Counted from the stretch's first letter, positions 26,020-34,969 are shown. The stretch is 64,000 nt of DNA from Kitasatospora sp. SUK 42 (GCF_015776785.2 NZ_LFMD02000003.1:245148-309147), one strand, 5' to 3'. A program made the numbers and translations. Notes: generated from the sequence alone by a model not told the origin.

Positions 26020-26658
26020 TCAAGCCCGCCACGGAACGCGCCGGAGCCACTCCCCGAAGCCGCCGTCCAGCACCAGCCCGGCCAGCCGCGCGTACCCGTG
26101 CACGCCCGGGTGCGCGCCGTCCGCCGCCCGCGCCTCGGCGCCCCAGGCCGCGTCCCCGGCCAGCGCCCCGGTGACGTCGACGAAGGGGACGCCGTACGAG
26201 GCGCAGAGCCCGGCCAGTTCGGGGACGAGCCGCAGCAGCCGCTCCAGGTGCGGCGCGCCGAGGCCGACCACCGGCGGCGGGCCGACCACCAGCGCGCCGA
26301 TCCCGCGTTCGCGGGCGCCGTCGAGCAGGGCGGCGACGTTGGCCAGGGTGTCCCGGTGCGCGACGCGGGGCGCCCCGTCCTCCACGACCGCGTCGTTGCT
26401 GCCGACCGAGAGCACCAGGCGGTGGTCGTCCCCGGGCCGGCTGCGCGCCTCGACCTCGGCCCAGCAGCGCTGCCGCACCTGTGTCGAGGTCTGGCGCCGC
26501 ACGCCGAGGTTGAAGGCGGTGGCGTCGGGGGCGGCGGCCTGGAGCACCCGGCCGACCCAGCCGCGGAACTCCGGGTCGCCCACGCCCTGGACGAAGGAGT
26601 CGCCGAGGAAGCAGATCCGCGGGCCGTCGAAGGGATCGTCAGACGTTCGTATGGTCAT
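26020..26658 (-). CDS. SGNH/GDSL-family hydrolase
   Basis: A 212-residue esterase or lipase-like enzyme without signal peptide, so cytoplasmic. Block I is CFLGDSFVQGVGD (nucleophile Ser), block II Gly lies in NLGVRRQTS, block III is VLSVGSNDAVV (Asn), and block V is GAHPGVHGYARLA (Asp replaced in part by the DGAHP context, with His). Family members hydrolyse esters of many kinds. The ATG at 26658 gives MTIRTSDDPFDGPRICF. Divergent from the chitinase. Confidence 0.86.
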   Translation of the reverse strand: MTIRTSDDPFDGPRICFLGDSFVQGVGDPEFRGWVGRVLQAAAPDATAFNLGVRRQTSTQVRQRCWAEVEARSRPGDDHRLVLSVGSNDAVVEDGAPRVAHRDTLANVAALLDGARERGIGALVVGPPPVVGLGAPHLERLLRLVPELAGLCASYGVPFVDVTGALAGDAAWGAEARAADGAHPGVHGYARLAGLVLDGGFGEWLRRVPWRA

Positions 26659-26759
26659 CGGCCCACCGTAGGGGCGTGAGCGGGAAGCGCGCTGACGACC
26701 CGTCCCGTAAACCCTCTCTAAAACCTGCCCCAGGCGGGCCTCCGGAAGCCTGGAAATGC

Positions 26760-26789
26760 TTGACGTGCACAGCTGGTCTAGTCCAGTTT
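26760..26789 (+). promoter_or_regulatory. Chitinase promoter overlapped by a DasR-type operator (dre)
   Basis: TTGACG (26760-26765) is a plausible -35. GCTGGTCTAGTCCAGT (26772-26787) matches the DasR consensus ACTGGTCTAGACCAGT at 14 of 16 positions and sits where the -10 spacer would be. DasR is the GntR repressor of N-acetylglucosamine and chitin genes in Streptomyces, released by glucosamine-6-phosphate. Confidence 0.75.
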
Positions 26790-26900
26790 GATCCTCAGCA
26801 CCGCGCTCCTCCCCGCACCGGACCAGCCCCCATGCCGCCGCCCGCCCCGCGACTCCCCCCTTCGCGGCGCGGGCGGCCACCGTCCCGAGAGGCACCCCCC

Positions 26901-28424
26901 ATGCCCAGCGCGCTCCAGCACGCCCCCACGCACCGCAGCCCCGCCGGCCGGACCAAACTGCTGAGCCTCGCCGCCGCCACCGTGCTCGCCGCCGGCGGCC
27001 TCGCCACCCTCGCCGGGAACGCCGCCGCCGACGCCAACCTGCTCGCCAACGCCGGCTTCGAGAGCGGGGCGCTCGACCCCTGGAGCTGTTCCGCCGGCAC
27101 CGGCAGCGTGGTCAACTCCGGTGCCCACAGCGGCACCTACGCGCTCAAGGGCGCGGCCAGCGCGAGCGACACCGCGCAGTGCGGCCAGACCGTGAGCGTC
27201 CAGCCCAACACCACGTACAACCTCAGCGCCTGGGTGCAGGGCCAGTACGTCTACCTCGGCGCGACGGGCAGCGGCGTCACCGACCCGGCCACCTGGACCG
27301 CCGGCGGCCCCAACTGGCAGCAGCTGTCCACCAGTTTCACCACCGGACCGAGCACCACCAGCGTCACCGTCTACCTGCACGGCTGGTACGGGCAGGGCGC
27401 CTACCTCGCCGACGACGTCTCGCTCACCGGCCCCGGCGGCGGCAACCCCAGCACCCCGCCGACCACGGGCACGCCCACCGGCACCCCGACCGGCGGCCCC
27501 ACCGGCACGCCCACCGGCGGCCCGAGCACCCCGCCGCCGAACGTCGCGCTGCCCGTCGCCCCCTACATCGACATGGGCGCCTGGCCCACCCCGTCCATGC
27601 CCGACATGGCCAAGGCGGGCACCGTCAAGGGCTACACCATGGGCTTCGTCACCGGTGTCGGCTGCAAGGCCAGCTGGTTCAACGCCTATGACCCGCGCAC
27701 CGGTTGGGCCAAGGACCAGGTCGACGCGCTGCGCGCGGCCGGCGGCGACGTCAAGCTGTCCTTCGGCGGCGCCAGCGGCACCGAACTCGCCGCCGCCTGC
27801 ACCACGGTGGACTCGCTGTTCAACGAGTACGACGCGGTGGTCAACGCCTACAACCTGCGCTACGTCGACTACGACATCGAGGGCGCGGCGATCGCCGACA
27901 CCGCCTCCAACGACCGCCGCTCCGCCGCGCTCGCCAAGCTCCAGCAGGCCCACCCGGGCCTCAAGGTCTCGCTCACCCTGCCCGTCCTGCCCGAGGGCCT
28001 GACCAGCGAAGGCGTCGCCATCGTCAAGTCCGCCCGGGACGCCGGGGTCAACCTCGACCTGGTCAACATCATGGCGATGGACTACTACCGCTCCGGCACC
28101 GACTACGGCAACGCCGCCGTCCAGGCCGCCCAGTCGCTCTTCGGCCAGCTCAAGGCGCTCTACCCGGCGAAGACCGACGCCCAGCTGTGGTCCATGGTCG
28201 GCGTCACCCCGATGATCGGCGAGAACGATGACCACCAGATCTACAACCAGGCCGCCGCCCAGCAGCTGGTGACCTTCGCCAAGCAGAACCACCTGGGCCT
28301 GCTGGCCTTCTGGGACGCCACCCGCGACGCCAACGCCTGCACCGGCGGCTCGCTCTCCAAGTGCACCAACATCACCCAGCAGCCCTACGAGTTCGCGAAG
28401 ATCTTCAGCCAGTACGCGGGCTGA
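26901..28424 (+). CDS. Secreted GH18 chitinase with N-terminal carbohydrate-binding module
   Basis: A 507-residue secreted enzyme. A signal peptide (KLLSLAAATVLAAGGLATLA, cleavage near AAADA) precedes a beta-sandwich module (about 43-185, NLLANAGFESGALDPWSC, resembling CBM4/9-like modules). A Thr/Pro/Gly linker follows, then a GH18 barrel from about 215. The GH18 signature appears as YVDYDIEG, where Glu is the proton donor. KLSFGGASG is the SxGG strand. MAMDYYRSG supplies the conserved Tyr. It cleaves chitin or chitodextrins outside the cell. The ATG follows GAGAGGCACCCCCC; the frame is monocistronic. Confidence 0.9.
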   Translation: MPSALQHAPTHRSPAGRTKLLSLAAATVLAAGGLATLAGNAAADANLLANAGFESGALDPWSCSAGTGSVVNSGAHSGTYALKGAASASDTAQCGQTVSVQPNTTYNLSAWVQGQYVYLGATGSGVTDPATWTAGGPNWQQLSTSFTTGPSTTSVTVYLHGWYGQGAYLADDVSLTGPGGGNPSTPPTTGTPTGTPTGGPTGTPTGGPSTPPPNVALPVAPYIDMGAWPTPSMPDMAKAGTVKGYTMGFVTGVGCKASWFNAYDPRTGWAKDQVDALRAAGGDVKLSFGGASGTELAAACTTVDSLFNEYDAVVNAYNLRYVDYDIEGAAIADTASNDRRSAALAKLQQAHPGLKVSLTLPVLPEGLTSEGVAIVKSARDAGVNLDLVNIMAMDYYRSGTDYGNAAVQAAQSLFGQLKALYPAKTDAQLWSMVGVTPMIGENDDHQIYNQAAAQQLVTFAKQNHLGLLAFWDATRDANACTGGSLSKCTNITQQPYEFAKIFSQYAG

Positions 28425-28537
28425 GCCCCGATCCCGGGCCCGGCCCCGAGCGGGGCCGGGCCCGCGGAAATTCGGATCCCATCGTCCCGGACCGTCGGCT
28501 ACTGTCCCTCCCACCTGTACGGCACGAGGGGGCGGAC

Positions 28538-29944
28538 ATGACGGTCCGGGACGACCACGACCAGCTCGACACGACCATTCCGACCGGCGACGCCGCCTGT
28601 GCGGCGGGCCTGAGCCCCGAGGAACTCGCCGCGTTCAGCCGCACCCTCGGCCGCCTGCGCGCACTCCCGTCCCACGACCGCACCCGCCTGCACGCCGAGC
28701 GGCAGCTCAGCTCCTTCGTGATGGAGAGCCGCAAGCGCCGCCGCCAGGAGGCCAAGGAGGCCGTGCGGCAGGCCGACGCCGAGCTGCTCGCCGCCACCGC
28801 GACCGGCGCCCGGCACCGCCGTGAGGACGCGCCGCTCGCCCCCACCCCGGGAGGGCCGGTCGGCGAGCTGCGAATACCGCGCAAGTGCTACGTCTGCAAA
28901 CAGGCCTACCAGCAGGTCGACAGCTTTTACCACATGCTCTGCCCGCACTGCGCAGCCGACAACACCGCCCGCCGCGGCCTCGGCACCGACCTGCGCGGGC
29001 GCCGGGCGCTGCTCACCGGCGGGCGGGTGAAGATCGGCTTCCAGCTCGCGCTGATGCTGCTGCGCGACGGCGCCGAGCTGACCCTCACCAGCCGCTTCCC
29101 GCAGGACACCGTCCGCCGCTTCCGCGCCGCCGAGGGCAGTGGGCAGTGGTGGGACCGGCTGACCGTGGTCGGCATCGACCTCCGCGACCCGCGCCAGGTC
29201 CTCGGCCTGACCGAGCGGCTGCGCGCCGACGGCCGTCCGCTGGACATCCTGGTCAACAACGCCGCGCAGACGCTGCGCCGCCCGCCGGAGTCGTACGCGC
29301 TCCTCGCCGCGGGCGAGCGGGACGCGCTGCCCGCCGCCGACCGCCGGGCGATCACCCACGCCCCCGGCTTCCGGCCGCTCTCCGAGGCGGCCCAACTGCC
29401 CTCCGGCGCCGGCTCGCTGCTCGACCTGACCGACGAGGCCGGGCTGCTGCCCGACCTCGCGCCCGCCAACTCGTGGTCCGCCACGCTCGGTTCGCTCGAC
29501 CCGGCGGAGGTCCTGGAGACCCAGCTGGTCAACGCCCTTGCCCCGGCCCTGCTCTGCGACCGGCTGCTGCCGCTGCTGCTCGCCTCCCCGCACCCCGCCC
29601 GCTACATCGTCAACGTCACGGCGGTGGAGGGCCGGTTCGCCGTCCGCAACAAGACCGCCCGGCACCCGCACACCAACATGGCCAAGGCCGCGCTCAACAT
29701 GCTCACCCGCACCAGCGCCGCCGAACTCGCCGCGCGGGGCGTGCACATGTGCGCCGTCGACACCGGTTGGATCACCGACGAGAACCCGGCGCCCAAGAAG
29801 GCCCGGATCGCCGCCCAGGGCTTCCGCACGCCGCTCGACATCGTCGACGGCGCGGCCCGGGTGTACGACCCGATCGTGCGGGGCGAGGCCGGGCACCCGG
29901 TGTCGGGGGTGTTCCTGAAGGACTACCGGGTGGCGGAGTGGTGA
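28538..29944 (+). CDS. SDR-family protein with N-terminal helical region and zinc ribbon
   Basis: A 468-residue protein. Residues 1-95 are charged and helical. A treble-cleft or ribbon zinc site follows, with CYVCKQAYQQ then LCPHCAAD: two CxxC pairs 15 residues apart near 115-135. From about 150 there is a short-chain dehydrogenase fold (RRALLTGGRVKIGFQLAL in place of the usual TGxxxGIG, DILVNNAAQTLRR, and NMAKAALNMLTRT where YxxxK is replaced by TNMAK). The Tyr of the catalytic pair is not evident, so the reaction is uncertain. GAGGGGG six bases upstream supports the start. Confidence 0.75.
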   Translation: MTVRDDHDQLDTTIPTGDAACAAGLSPEELAAFSRTLGRLRALPSHDRTRLHAERQLSSFVMESRKRRRQEAKEAVRQADAELLAATATGARHRREDAPLAPTPGGPVGELRIPRKCYVCKQAYQQVDSFYHMLCPHCAADNTARRGLGTDLRGRRALLTGGRVKIGFQLALMLLRDGAELTLTSRFPQDTVRRFRAAEGSGQWWDRLTVVGIDLRDPRQVLGLTERLRADGRPLDILVNNAAQTLRRPPESYALLAAGERDALPAADRRAITHAPGFRPLSEAAQLPSGAGSLLDLTDEAGLLPDLAPANSWSATLGSLDPAEVLETQLVNALAPALLCDRLLPLLLASPHPARYIVNVTAVEGRFAVRNKTARHPHTNMAKAALNMLTRTSAAELAARGVHMCAVDTGWITDENPAPKKARIAAQGFRTPLDIVDGAARVYDPIVRGEAGHPVSGVFLKDYRVAEW

Positions 29945-30106
29945 CGGCCCGGGGTGCGCAGCAGGTGTCATGACTGCCGCACCAGGGGGCTCGGAGGCCG
30001 GGGTTGTCCCGGTACGGCTCGCAGTGAGCCCGTCGTCGAACCGCACTGGTGACCAGTGACGACGCCCCGGCCCGGGAGCGGTCCCGGGCCGGGGCGTGCC
30101 GCGCGC

Positions 30107-30859
30107 TCAGCGGCCGGTGGGCAGGTTCGCCCCACCGGTGCACTCGAACACCACGCCGGTGACGAAGGTGTTGGCGGCGAGCAGGAGGATCGCCTGGGCG
30201 ACGTCCTCGGGGCGGCCGACCCGGCCGACCGGGGTGGTGGCGGCCAGGCCGTCGAAGAGCGCGGCGCGCTGATCCGCCGGGACGCGGTCCCACCACGGGG
30301 TGTCGATCACGCCGGGCGAGACGGCGTTGACCCGCAGCGGGGCGAGTTCGACGGCCAGCGGCGGGACCATCGCCTCCAGCGCGCCGTTGATCGCGGCCAG
30401 TCCCGAGGTGCCGGGGAAGGCGGCACGGGCGGAGGCGGCCGTGATCAGGGTGACCGAGCCGTCCTCGCGCAGGTGCGGCAGCGCCGCCTTGAGGACGCGC
30501 ACGTGCGGCCAGAACTTGGCGTCGAAGCCGGTGGCCAGGTCGGCGAGGTCGAGCTGGGCGATCGGGCCGCTGCCGGCCGAACCGCTGACCGCGACCACCA
30601 GGTGGTCGACGGTGCCGCCCTCGGCGAAGTCGGTGAAGAAGGCGGCGATGGCCGCCGGGTCGGTCGCGTCCAGCTGCCGTCCGCTGGTCTTGCCGCCGAT
30701 CCGGGCGACGGCGGCGTCCAGCCGCTCGCGGTCGCGGCCGGTGACCACGACCTCGGCGCCGTCCGCCGCGAAGGCGGTGGCGGCCGCCTCGCCGATGCCC
30801 GAGCTGCCGCCCATCACGACGACGCGCTGTCCGGCGAAGAGGTTTGACGCAGTGCTCAT
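30107..30859 (-). CDS. Short-chain dehydrogenase/reductase
   Basis: A 250-residue classical-length SDR. The NAD(P) loop is VVVMGGSSGIGEA, with VTGRDRERL suggesting NADP preference through Arg. DHLVVAVSGSAG replaces the usual NNAG. The catalytic Ser region is TLITAASARAAFPGTSGLAAINGAL; the Tyr-x3-Lys motif is replaced by TSGLAAI, so catalysis may be altered. RVNAVSPGVIDTPWW is the canonical beta6 element. It is divergent from a TetR gene that is the likely regulator. Confidence 0.85.
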   Translation of the reverse strand: MSTASNLFAGQRVVVMGGSSGIGEAAATAFAADGAEVVVTGRDRERLDAAVARIGGKTSGRQLDATDPAAIAAFFTDFAEGGTVDHLVVAVSGSAGSGPIAQLDLADLATGFDAKFWPHVRVLKAALPHLREDGSVTLITAASARAAFPGTSGLAAINGALEAMVPPLAVELAPLRVNAVSPGVIDTPWWDRVPADQRAALFDGLAATTPVGRVGRPEDVAQAILLLAANTFVTGVVFECTGGANLPTGR

Positions 30860-30888
30860 GGTCGGAGTCCTTCCGGCTGATTCGAATC

Positions 30889-30944
30889 TTGTCGAGACCG
30901 CTAGTTCCGGCAATGATGTTTGTCGAGACTGGTAGTCTTGTCAA
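30889..30944. promoter_or_regulatory. Two TetR-type operators in the SDR/tetR divergent promoter
   Basis: Two 25-base sites start TTGTCGAGAC, at 30889-30913 and 30920-30944. The second is a near-palindrome (TTGTCGAGACT / AGTCTTGTCAA, 9 of 11 pairs); the first is weaker. A perfect TTGACA -35 for the SDR (30939-30944, minus strand) lies inside the second site, so binding would block it. Confidence 0.6.
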
Positions 30945-30974
30945 GCGGCAGAAGGAAAGGAAGGGACGACCACG

Positions 30975-31616
30975 ATGAGCGAGACCGAGTCCACCCGGGC
31001 CACCGAGGACGCCCAGACCGCCGAGGACGCCCCGCCCACCCGGCCCCACACCGGCCGCCGCCGCAACGAGGCCGCCCACCGGGCGATCCTGGACGCCGCA
31101 CTGCGCCTGCTCGCCGAATCCGACGGCACGCCCGTCACCATCGACGCCATCGCCCGCACGGCCGGCGTCGGCAAGCAGACCGTCTACCGCTGGTGGCCCT
31201 CCAAGGGCGCCGTCCTCCTGGACGCCCTGACCGACCGCGCCGACCAGGACGTCTCCGGCCCGGACACCGGCGCCCTGCACACCGACCTGCGTGCCTTCCT
31301 CGGCACCAGCTTCGAAGCCGCCCAACGCGACACCACCGCCTCGGCCCTGCGCACGCTCGCCCGCGAGGCCGCCCGCGACCCTCACCTCGCCGAGCTGATG
31401 CGCACCTTCACCTCCGCCCGGCGCGAGGCGCTGCGCGAACTCCTCGCCCGGGGCCGCGACCGCGGCGAACTGGCCGAGGACGCCGACCTGGACCTGATCG
31501 TGGACCAGGTCTACGGAGTGCTCTGGTACCGCTTCCTGCTCGGCCACGCCCCACTGGACGCCGCCGTCGCCGAGCGGCTGGCCGACACCCTCGTCGCCGG
31601 GAACCAGGCCCGCTAG
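30975..31616 (+). CDS. TetR/AcrR family transcriptional regulator
   Basis: A 213-residue repressor-like protein. The first 30 residues are acidic and disordered. The HTH spans about 33-80 (AILDAALRLLAESDGTPVTI, then AIARTAGVGKQTVYRWWPSK). The C-terminal domain resembles TetR_C_11/16-type ligand domains. It probably represses the divergent SDR and itself through the two TTGTCGAGAC sites; the ligand is unknown. GAAGGAAAGGAAGG precedes the ATG. Confidence 0.92.
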   Translation: MSETESTRATEDAQTAEDAPPTRPHTGRRRNEAAHRAILDAALRLLAESDGTPVTIDAIARTAGVGKQTVYRWWPSKGAVLLDALTDRADQDVSGPDTGALHTDLRAFLGTSFEAAQRDTTASALRTLAREAARDPHLAELMRTFTSARREALRELLARGRDRGELAEDADLDLIVDQVYGVLWYRFLLGHAPLDAAVAERLADTLVAGNQAR

Positions 31617-31630
31617 GCTCCCCGGGCCCG

Positions 31631-32443
31631 CTAAGCCCCCCGGGACGCGGACGCCGCCGCGACGGCCGTGGCCAGGGGGTCGCGGCCCGCGCGGCCGAGG
31701 AGGCCGGCGAGGTCGGGCCCGGTACCGCCCAGGAAGCCGTGCCGAACGCCCGTCGCGATCGAGGCGAGCATCGGCGGCTGGAACGGCAGCAGCCCCGGCA
31801 CCTCCTCAAGGAGCCTGCGCCGGTACTCCCCCAGACTGATGGAGCGATGCGTGACGCCGAGTCCGTCGGCCACCTGACCAGCCGTGATCGGCGTGCCGAC
31901 GAGGTCGTAGACGCGCCCGCCGTGAGGTGCGGGATCCGACGCCACCACCGCCGCGGCCTCGGCCAGATCCTCTCGCGGGACCGCGGCCAGGGCACCCTCC
32001 CCGAACGCGGACTCCACACCGTCACCGGCCCGCATCAGCAGAGCGCCGAAGAGTTCGGCGTACAGGCCGTTGCGCAGGATCGTCCACGGCAACCCGCTCG
32101 CCCGCACCAGGTGCTCGGTCGCACGGTGGGCCAGGGCGAAACCGAGATGATCGCCGGCCGTGGTCAGGCTCGTGTAGACGACGTGGCCGACGCCGTCGCG
32201 GACGGCGGCGTCCAGGACCGCCGTGTGCCGGGCGATGACCTGGTCGTCCTCGGCATAGCCGGCGGAGACGAGCACCAGGGTCGACACCCCGGTGAGGTCG
32301 AGGCTCGCGTGGTCGTCGAAGTCGAGACGCCGCACCCCCTCGCCCGGCGTGCGGCTGCCGCCCATCGCGACGACTCCGCGGGCGTGCAGCGCCGCGAGAG
32401 TGGCCGAGCCGAGATTTCCGTTCGCTCCGGTCACCAGAATCAT
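31631..32443 (-). CDS. NmrA/QorB-like NAD(P)-binding oxidoreductase
   Basis: A 270-residue atypical SDR. MILVTGANGNLGSATLAAL is the cofactor loop, and VYTSLTTAGDHLGFALAHRATEHL contains the family's central strand and helix. WTILRNGLYAEL and YDLVGTPITAGQVADGLG match QorB-like quinone reductases and NmrA-type proteins. Divergence from an HxlR regulator is the classic QorB/QorR arrangement, suggesting quinone or redox-responsive function. It converges with the TetR gene, 14 bases apart. Confidence 0.85.
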   Translation of the reverse strand: MILVTGANGNLGSATLAALHARGVVAMGGSRTPGEGVRRLDFDDHASLDLTGVSTLVLVSAGYAEDDQVIARHTAVLDAAVRDGVGHVVYTSLTTAGDHLGFALAHRATEHLVRASGLPWTILRNGLYAELFGALLMRAGDGVESAFGEGALAAVPREDLAEAAAVVASDPAPHGGRVYDLVGTPITAGQVADGLGVTHRSISLGEYRRRLLEEVPGLLPFQPPMLASIATGVRHGFLGGTGPDLAGLLGRAGRDPLATAVAAASASRGA

Positions 32444-32460
32444 GATCAGTCGACGTCTTC

Positions 32461-32486
32461 CGTAGTGGTTCTCATCGGTAACTACG
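32461..32486. promoter_or_regulatory. Inverted repeat between QorB-like and HxlR genes
   Basis: CGTAGT (32461-32466) and ACTACG (32481-32486) are exact inverse copies 14 bases apart, centred in the 88-base divergent region. HxlR/QorR-type proteins bind such GTA-TAC dyads, so this is a probable operator for both genes. Confidence 0.5.
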
Positions 32487-32531
32487 CTTGATCCTCGATC
32501 GCACGCCCACCGGCCACAAGAAGGCAGTTCG

Positions 32532-32954
32532 ATGTCACTCACGCACACCGGAGTAACCACCACCCCGGCCGAACTCGACCCGTGCGGACGCGAAGACCAC
32601 CCCGACTGCGGCATCCGCGACGTCCTGGACCGCATCGGCGACAAGTGGTCGGTGCTCGTGGTCGTCGAACTCGCCGGCGGGCCACGCCGCTTCCGCGAAC
32701 TCCAGCGCGCCATCGACGGCATCTCCCAGCGCATGCTCACCCTCACCGTGCGCAGGCTCGAACGTGACGGCCTCGTGCTGCGCACCGTGTACCCGACCGT
32801 CCCGGCCCAGGTCGACTACCGCCTGACCGGGACCGGGGCCGGCCTGACCCATCTGGTCAAGGCACTCGCCGACTGGTCCCTCGCGCATCGTGCCGTCATC
32901 GCCGAGGCGCGGCACGCGTACGACCAGGCCCACCCCGACCACGACATCCGCTGA
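32532..32954 (+). CDS. HxlR-family winged-helix transcriptional regulator (QorR-like)
   Basis: A 140-residue regulator. The HxlR domain covers residues 25-120: [40 protein letters not shown] (recognition helix), RRLERDGLV and [12 protein letters not shown]. Two Cys near the N-terminus ([10 protein letters not shown]) are in the position of the redox-sensing Cys of QorR/YodB-type regulators. It probably senses quinone or electrophile stress and controls the divergent oxidoreductase. Confidence 0.92.
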   Translation: MSLTHTGVTTTPAELDPCGREDHPDCGIRDVLDRIGDKWSVLVVVELAGGPRRFRELQRAIDGISQRMLTLTVRRLERDGLVLRTVYPTVPAQVDYRLTGTGAGLTHLVKALADWSLAHRAVIAEARHAYDQAHPDHDIR

Positions 32955-33018
32955 CACGAGCAGCTGAACCGCGGCGGTCGGCGCGTACGACCGGACGCAC
33001 CGACCCGCGAACGCGCCG

Positions 33019-33053
33019 CGCGCGGGAAGTCGGACCGGCCGACTTCCCGCGCG
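33019..33053. terminator. Bidirectional terminator hairpin
   Basis: CGCGCGGGAAGTCGG (33019-33033) pairs perfectly with 33039-33053 around ACCGG. It lies between the stop codons of two convergent genes. The core GGGAAGTCGG-N5-CCGACTTCCC recurs at 37410-37444. Confidence 0.85.
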
Positions 33054-33062
33054 TCCGGGGGT

Positions 33063-33584
33063 TCAGGCGATGCGTCGGCGACGGTAGTACGAGACGGCCA
33101 GCGCGATGGTGATCGGCCCCCACAGCATGGCCGGGCCGACGCAGACCCGGCACAGGGCCTCCCACCACCCGCTGCTGAAACCGACCTCGTCGAGCACGCC
33201 GAACCAGGCGAGCGGCTGGAGGTCGAACAGCCCGCACAGGACCAGCCCGCCCAGCACCCCCGGGACGACCGCCGCGAGCGGCGGCACCCGGCGGCCCCGT
33301 AGGACCGGCACCCAGGACGGGAACACCTCACCCCAGCCGCTGACCAGCCCCAGAGTGAGCAGCGCCAGTGCCTCGGTGAGCACGCTCAGTCCGAACACGT
33401 ACGGCGTCGCCCACCAGACGTAGGCCGGCGCGGCCGGGTCGATCGTCCCCATCCGGTAGTCGAACGCGAACGGCAACCGCCACAGGCAGTGCGGCAGCAG
33501 GACGAACGGGAGGGCCTTCGCGAGGCGCAGGGCCCAGCGGGGGACGGGGCGTTCGGTGTCGCCCACCGGAATGTTCTTCAGCAT
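33063..33584 (-). CDS. Integral membrane protein of unknown function
   Basis: A 173-residue protein with four predicted membrane helices (about 21-37, 57-80, 98-120, 145-165) and an Arg-rich cytoplasmic C-terminus (YYRRRRIA). It has no motif that I can assign to a known family. HCLWRLPFAFDY after the first helix may be a loop with conserved aromatic residues. It is alone, convergent with the HxlR gene across the hairpin. Confidence 0.7.
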   Translation of the reverse strand: MLKNIPVGDTERPVPRWALRLAKALPFVLLPHCLWRLPFAFDYRMGTIDPAAPAYVWWATPYVFGLSVLTEALALLTLGLVSGWGEVFPSWVPVLRGRRVPPLAAVVPGVLGGLVLCGLFDLQPLAWFGVLDEVGFSSGWWEALCRVCVGPAMLWGPITIALAVSYYRRRRIA

Positions 33585-33733
33585 GCGTCCACCGTCGCGG
33601 ACACCGCCCTGGCACCGCCTCCACCGCGGGGCCCTACCCCCTCCCCCGTGCGAGCCAACTGCCGGTCGTCACACAGGCGGAGGCGGGTGGAGGCGGGTGG
33701 AAGCGGCTGGAGGCGGCTGGAGGCGGACCTCCG

Positions 33734-34969
33734 TCAGGACTTGGCGCCCGGGCCGAAGGCTGCGACCACGATCCCGAGGACGTACGGGGTCTCGGCGCCG
33801 TTCAGGGCGGTCGGGTCCACCGAGTACACGATCTTGCGGGCGAGGTCGCGGGTGGCGAAGACGCCGCTGGTGGAGCCGGGGCGGGAGCCGGTCTTGCCCC
33901 AGACCACGACGCCGTTGGCCTCAAGGCGTTCGAGCCCCATGCTCATGCACGCCTTGCCGCCCGGGCAGTGGCTGCTGTGCTCGGCGACGGGCACGTCGGG
34001 GACGGTGAACAGCTTCTCCTGCTCGGCCGCCGGGAGGAGGCGGCCCCGGAACAGGGCGGTCATGAAGCGGTCCAGGTCGGGGGCGCTGGAGATCATGCCG
34101 CCCTCGGCCCAGGGCCACGGGCTCTGCTCGGTCACGTCCACGCGGTGCGAGCCGCCGTCCGCGTCGGGGACGGTCAGGTACGGGTGGGTGGCGGCGTGGC
34201 GCAGCTCCGGGTCGTCGGCGTCCGGGAGGGAGGTGTCGTGCAGGCCGAGCGGGCGGATGATCCGCTCGCGCAGCTCGTCGGCGTAGCGGTGGCCGGTGAC
34301 CTTCTCGACGATCAGCCCGGCGACGAAGGTGTTCATGCCGTTGTACTGCTGGGCGGTGCCGGACACGAAGCCCAGCGGCTGGCCGGCCATCGTGGAGAGG
34401 ACCTGCCCGGGGGTGGCCGAGTCGAAGCGGTGCTCGGCGAACCAGGTGGTGGTGCCGTCACCCCAGGGCCCGGTGGGCTTGTCGGGCAGGTTGGCGCCGC
34501 CGGGCAGTCCGCTGGTGTGGTCGAGCAGCTGGCCGACCTTGACCGACGCGTAGGGGAAGTCCGGGAGGTACCGCTGGACGCTGTCGTCCAGGTCGATCCG
34601 GCCCTCGGCGGCGAGCTGGAGGACGACGGTGGCGGTGAAGATCTTCGAGACCGACCCGATCCGGAACCTGCCGTGCGGATCGATGTCCGTGCCGTCCTCC
34701 CCCGAGGTGCCCTCGAACCGCCCGGCGGAGCCGGTGACGCGCACGAAGGCGGCCGAGACGTCGGCGGCGGGCCGCTTGGCGAGAGCGGCCCGGATGGCCG
34801 CCTGGTCCAACGGCGGCAGCGCGGACGCGCCGGCGGGCGCACCGGTGGACGGGGCGACGGGCGCCACGGCGAGCGCGGGTGCGCCCGCCCCGACCGTCAG
34901 CGCGGCCGCCAGGGCGCCGGCGGCGGCGGCGACAACGGCCCAACGGGTGCGGTTCGTGTAGGCGTTCAC
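33734..34969 (-). CDS. Secreted serine hydrolase of the beta-lactamase / D-Ala-D-Ala carboxypeptidase (class C) family
   Basis: About 411 residues with a signal peptide (RWAVVAAAAGALAAALTVGA). The penicillin-recognition motifs are IGSVSKIFTA (SxxK), QQYNGMNTFVAG (YxN: YNG) and VVWGKTGSRPG (KTG). This matches Streptomyces R61-type DD-peptidases and related esterases, so it probably acts on peptidoglycan peptides or related substrates outside the membrane. Starts at GTG 34969 (VNAYTNRTRW) with GGGGGA upstream; a TTG at 34987 is the less likely alternative. Confidence 0.88.
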   Translation of the reverse strand: MNAYTNRTRWAVVAAAAGALAAALTVGAGAPALAVAPVAPSTGAPAGASALPPLDQAAIRAALAKRPAADVSAAFVRVTGSAGRFEGTSGEDGTDIDPHGRFRIGSVSKIFTATVVLQLAAEGRIDLDDSVQRYLPDFPYASVKVGQLLDHTSGLPGGANLPDKPTGPWGDGTTTWFAEHRFDSATPGQVLSTMAGQPLGFVSGTAQQYNGMNTFVAGLIVEKVTGHRYADELRERIIRPLGLHDTSLPDADDPELRHAATHPYLTVPDADGGSHRVDVTEQSPWPWAEGGMISSAPDLDRFMTALFRGRLLPAAEQEKLFTVPDVPVAEHSSHCPGGKACMSMGLERLEANGVVVWGKTGSRPGSTSGVFATRDLARKIVYSVDPTALNGAETPYVLGIVVAAFGPGAKS

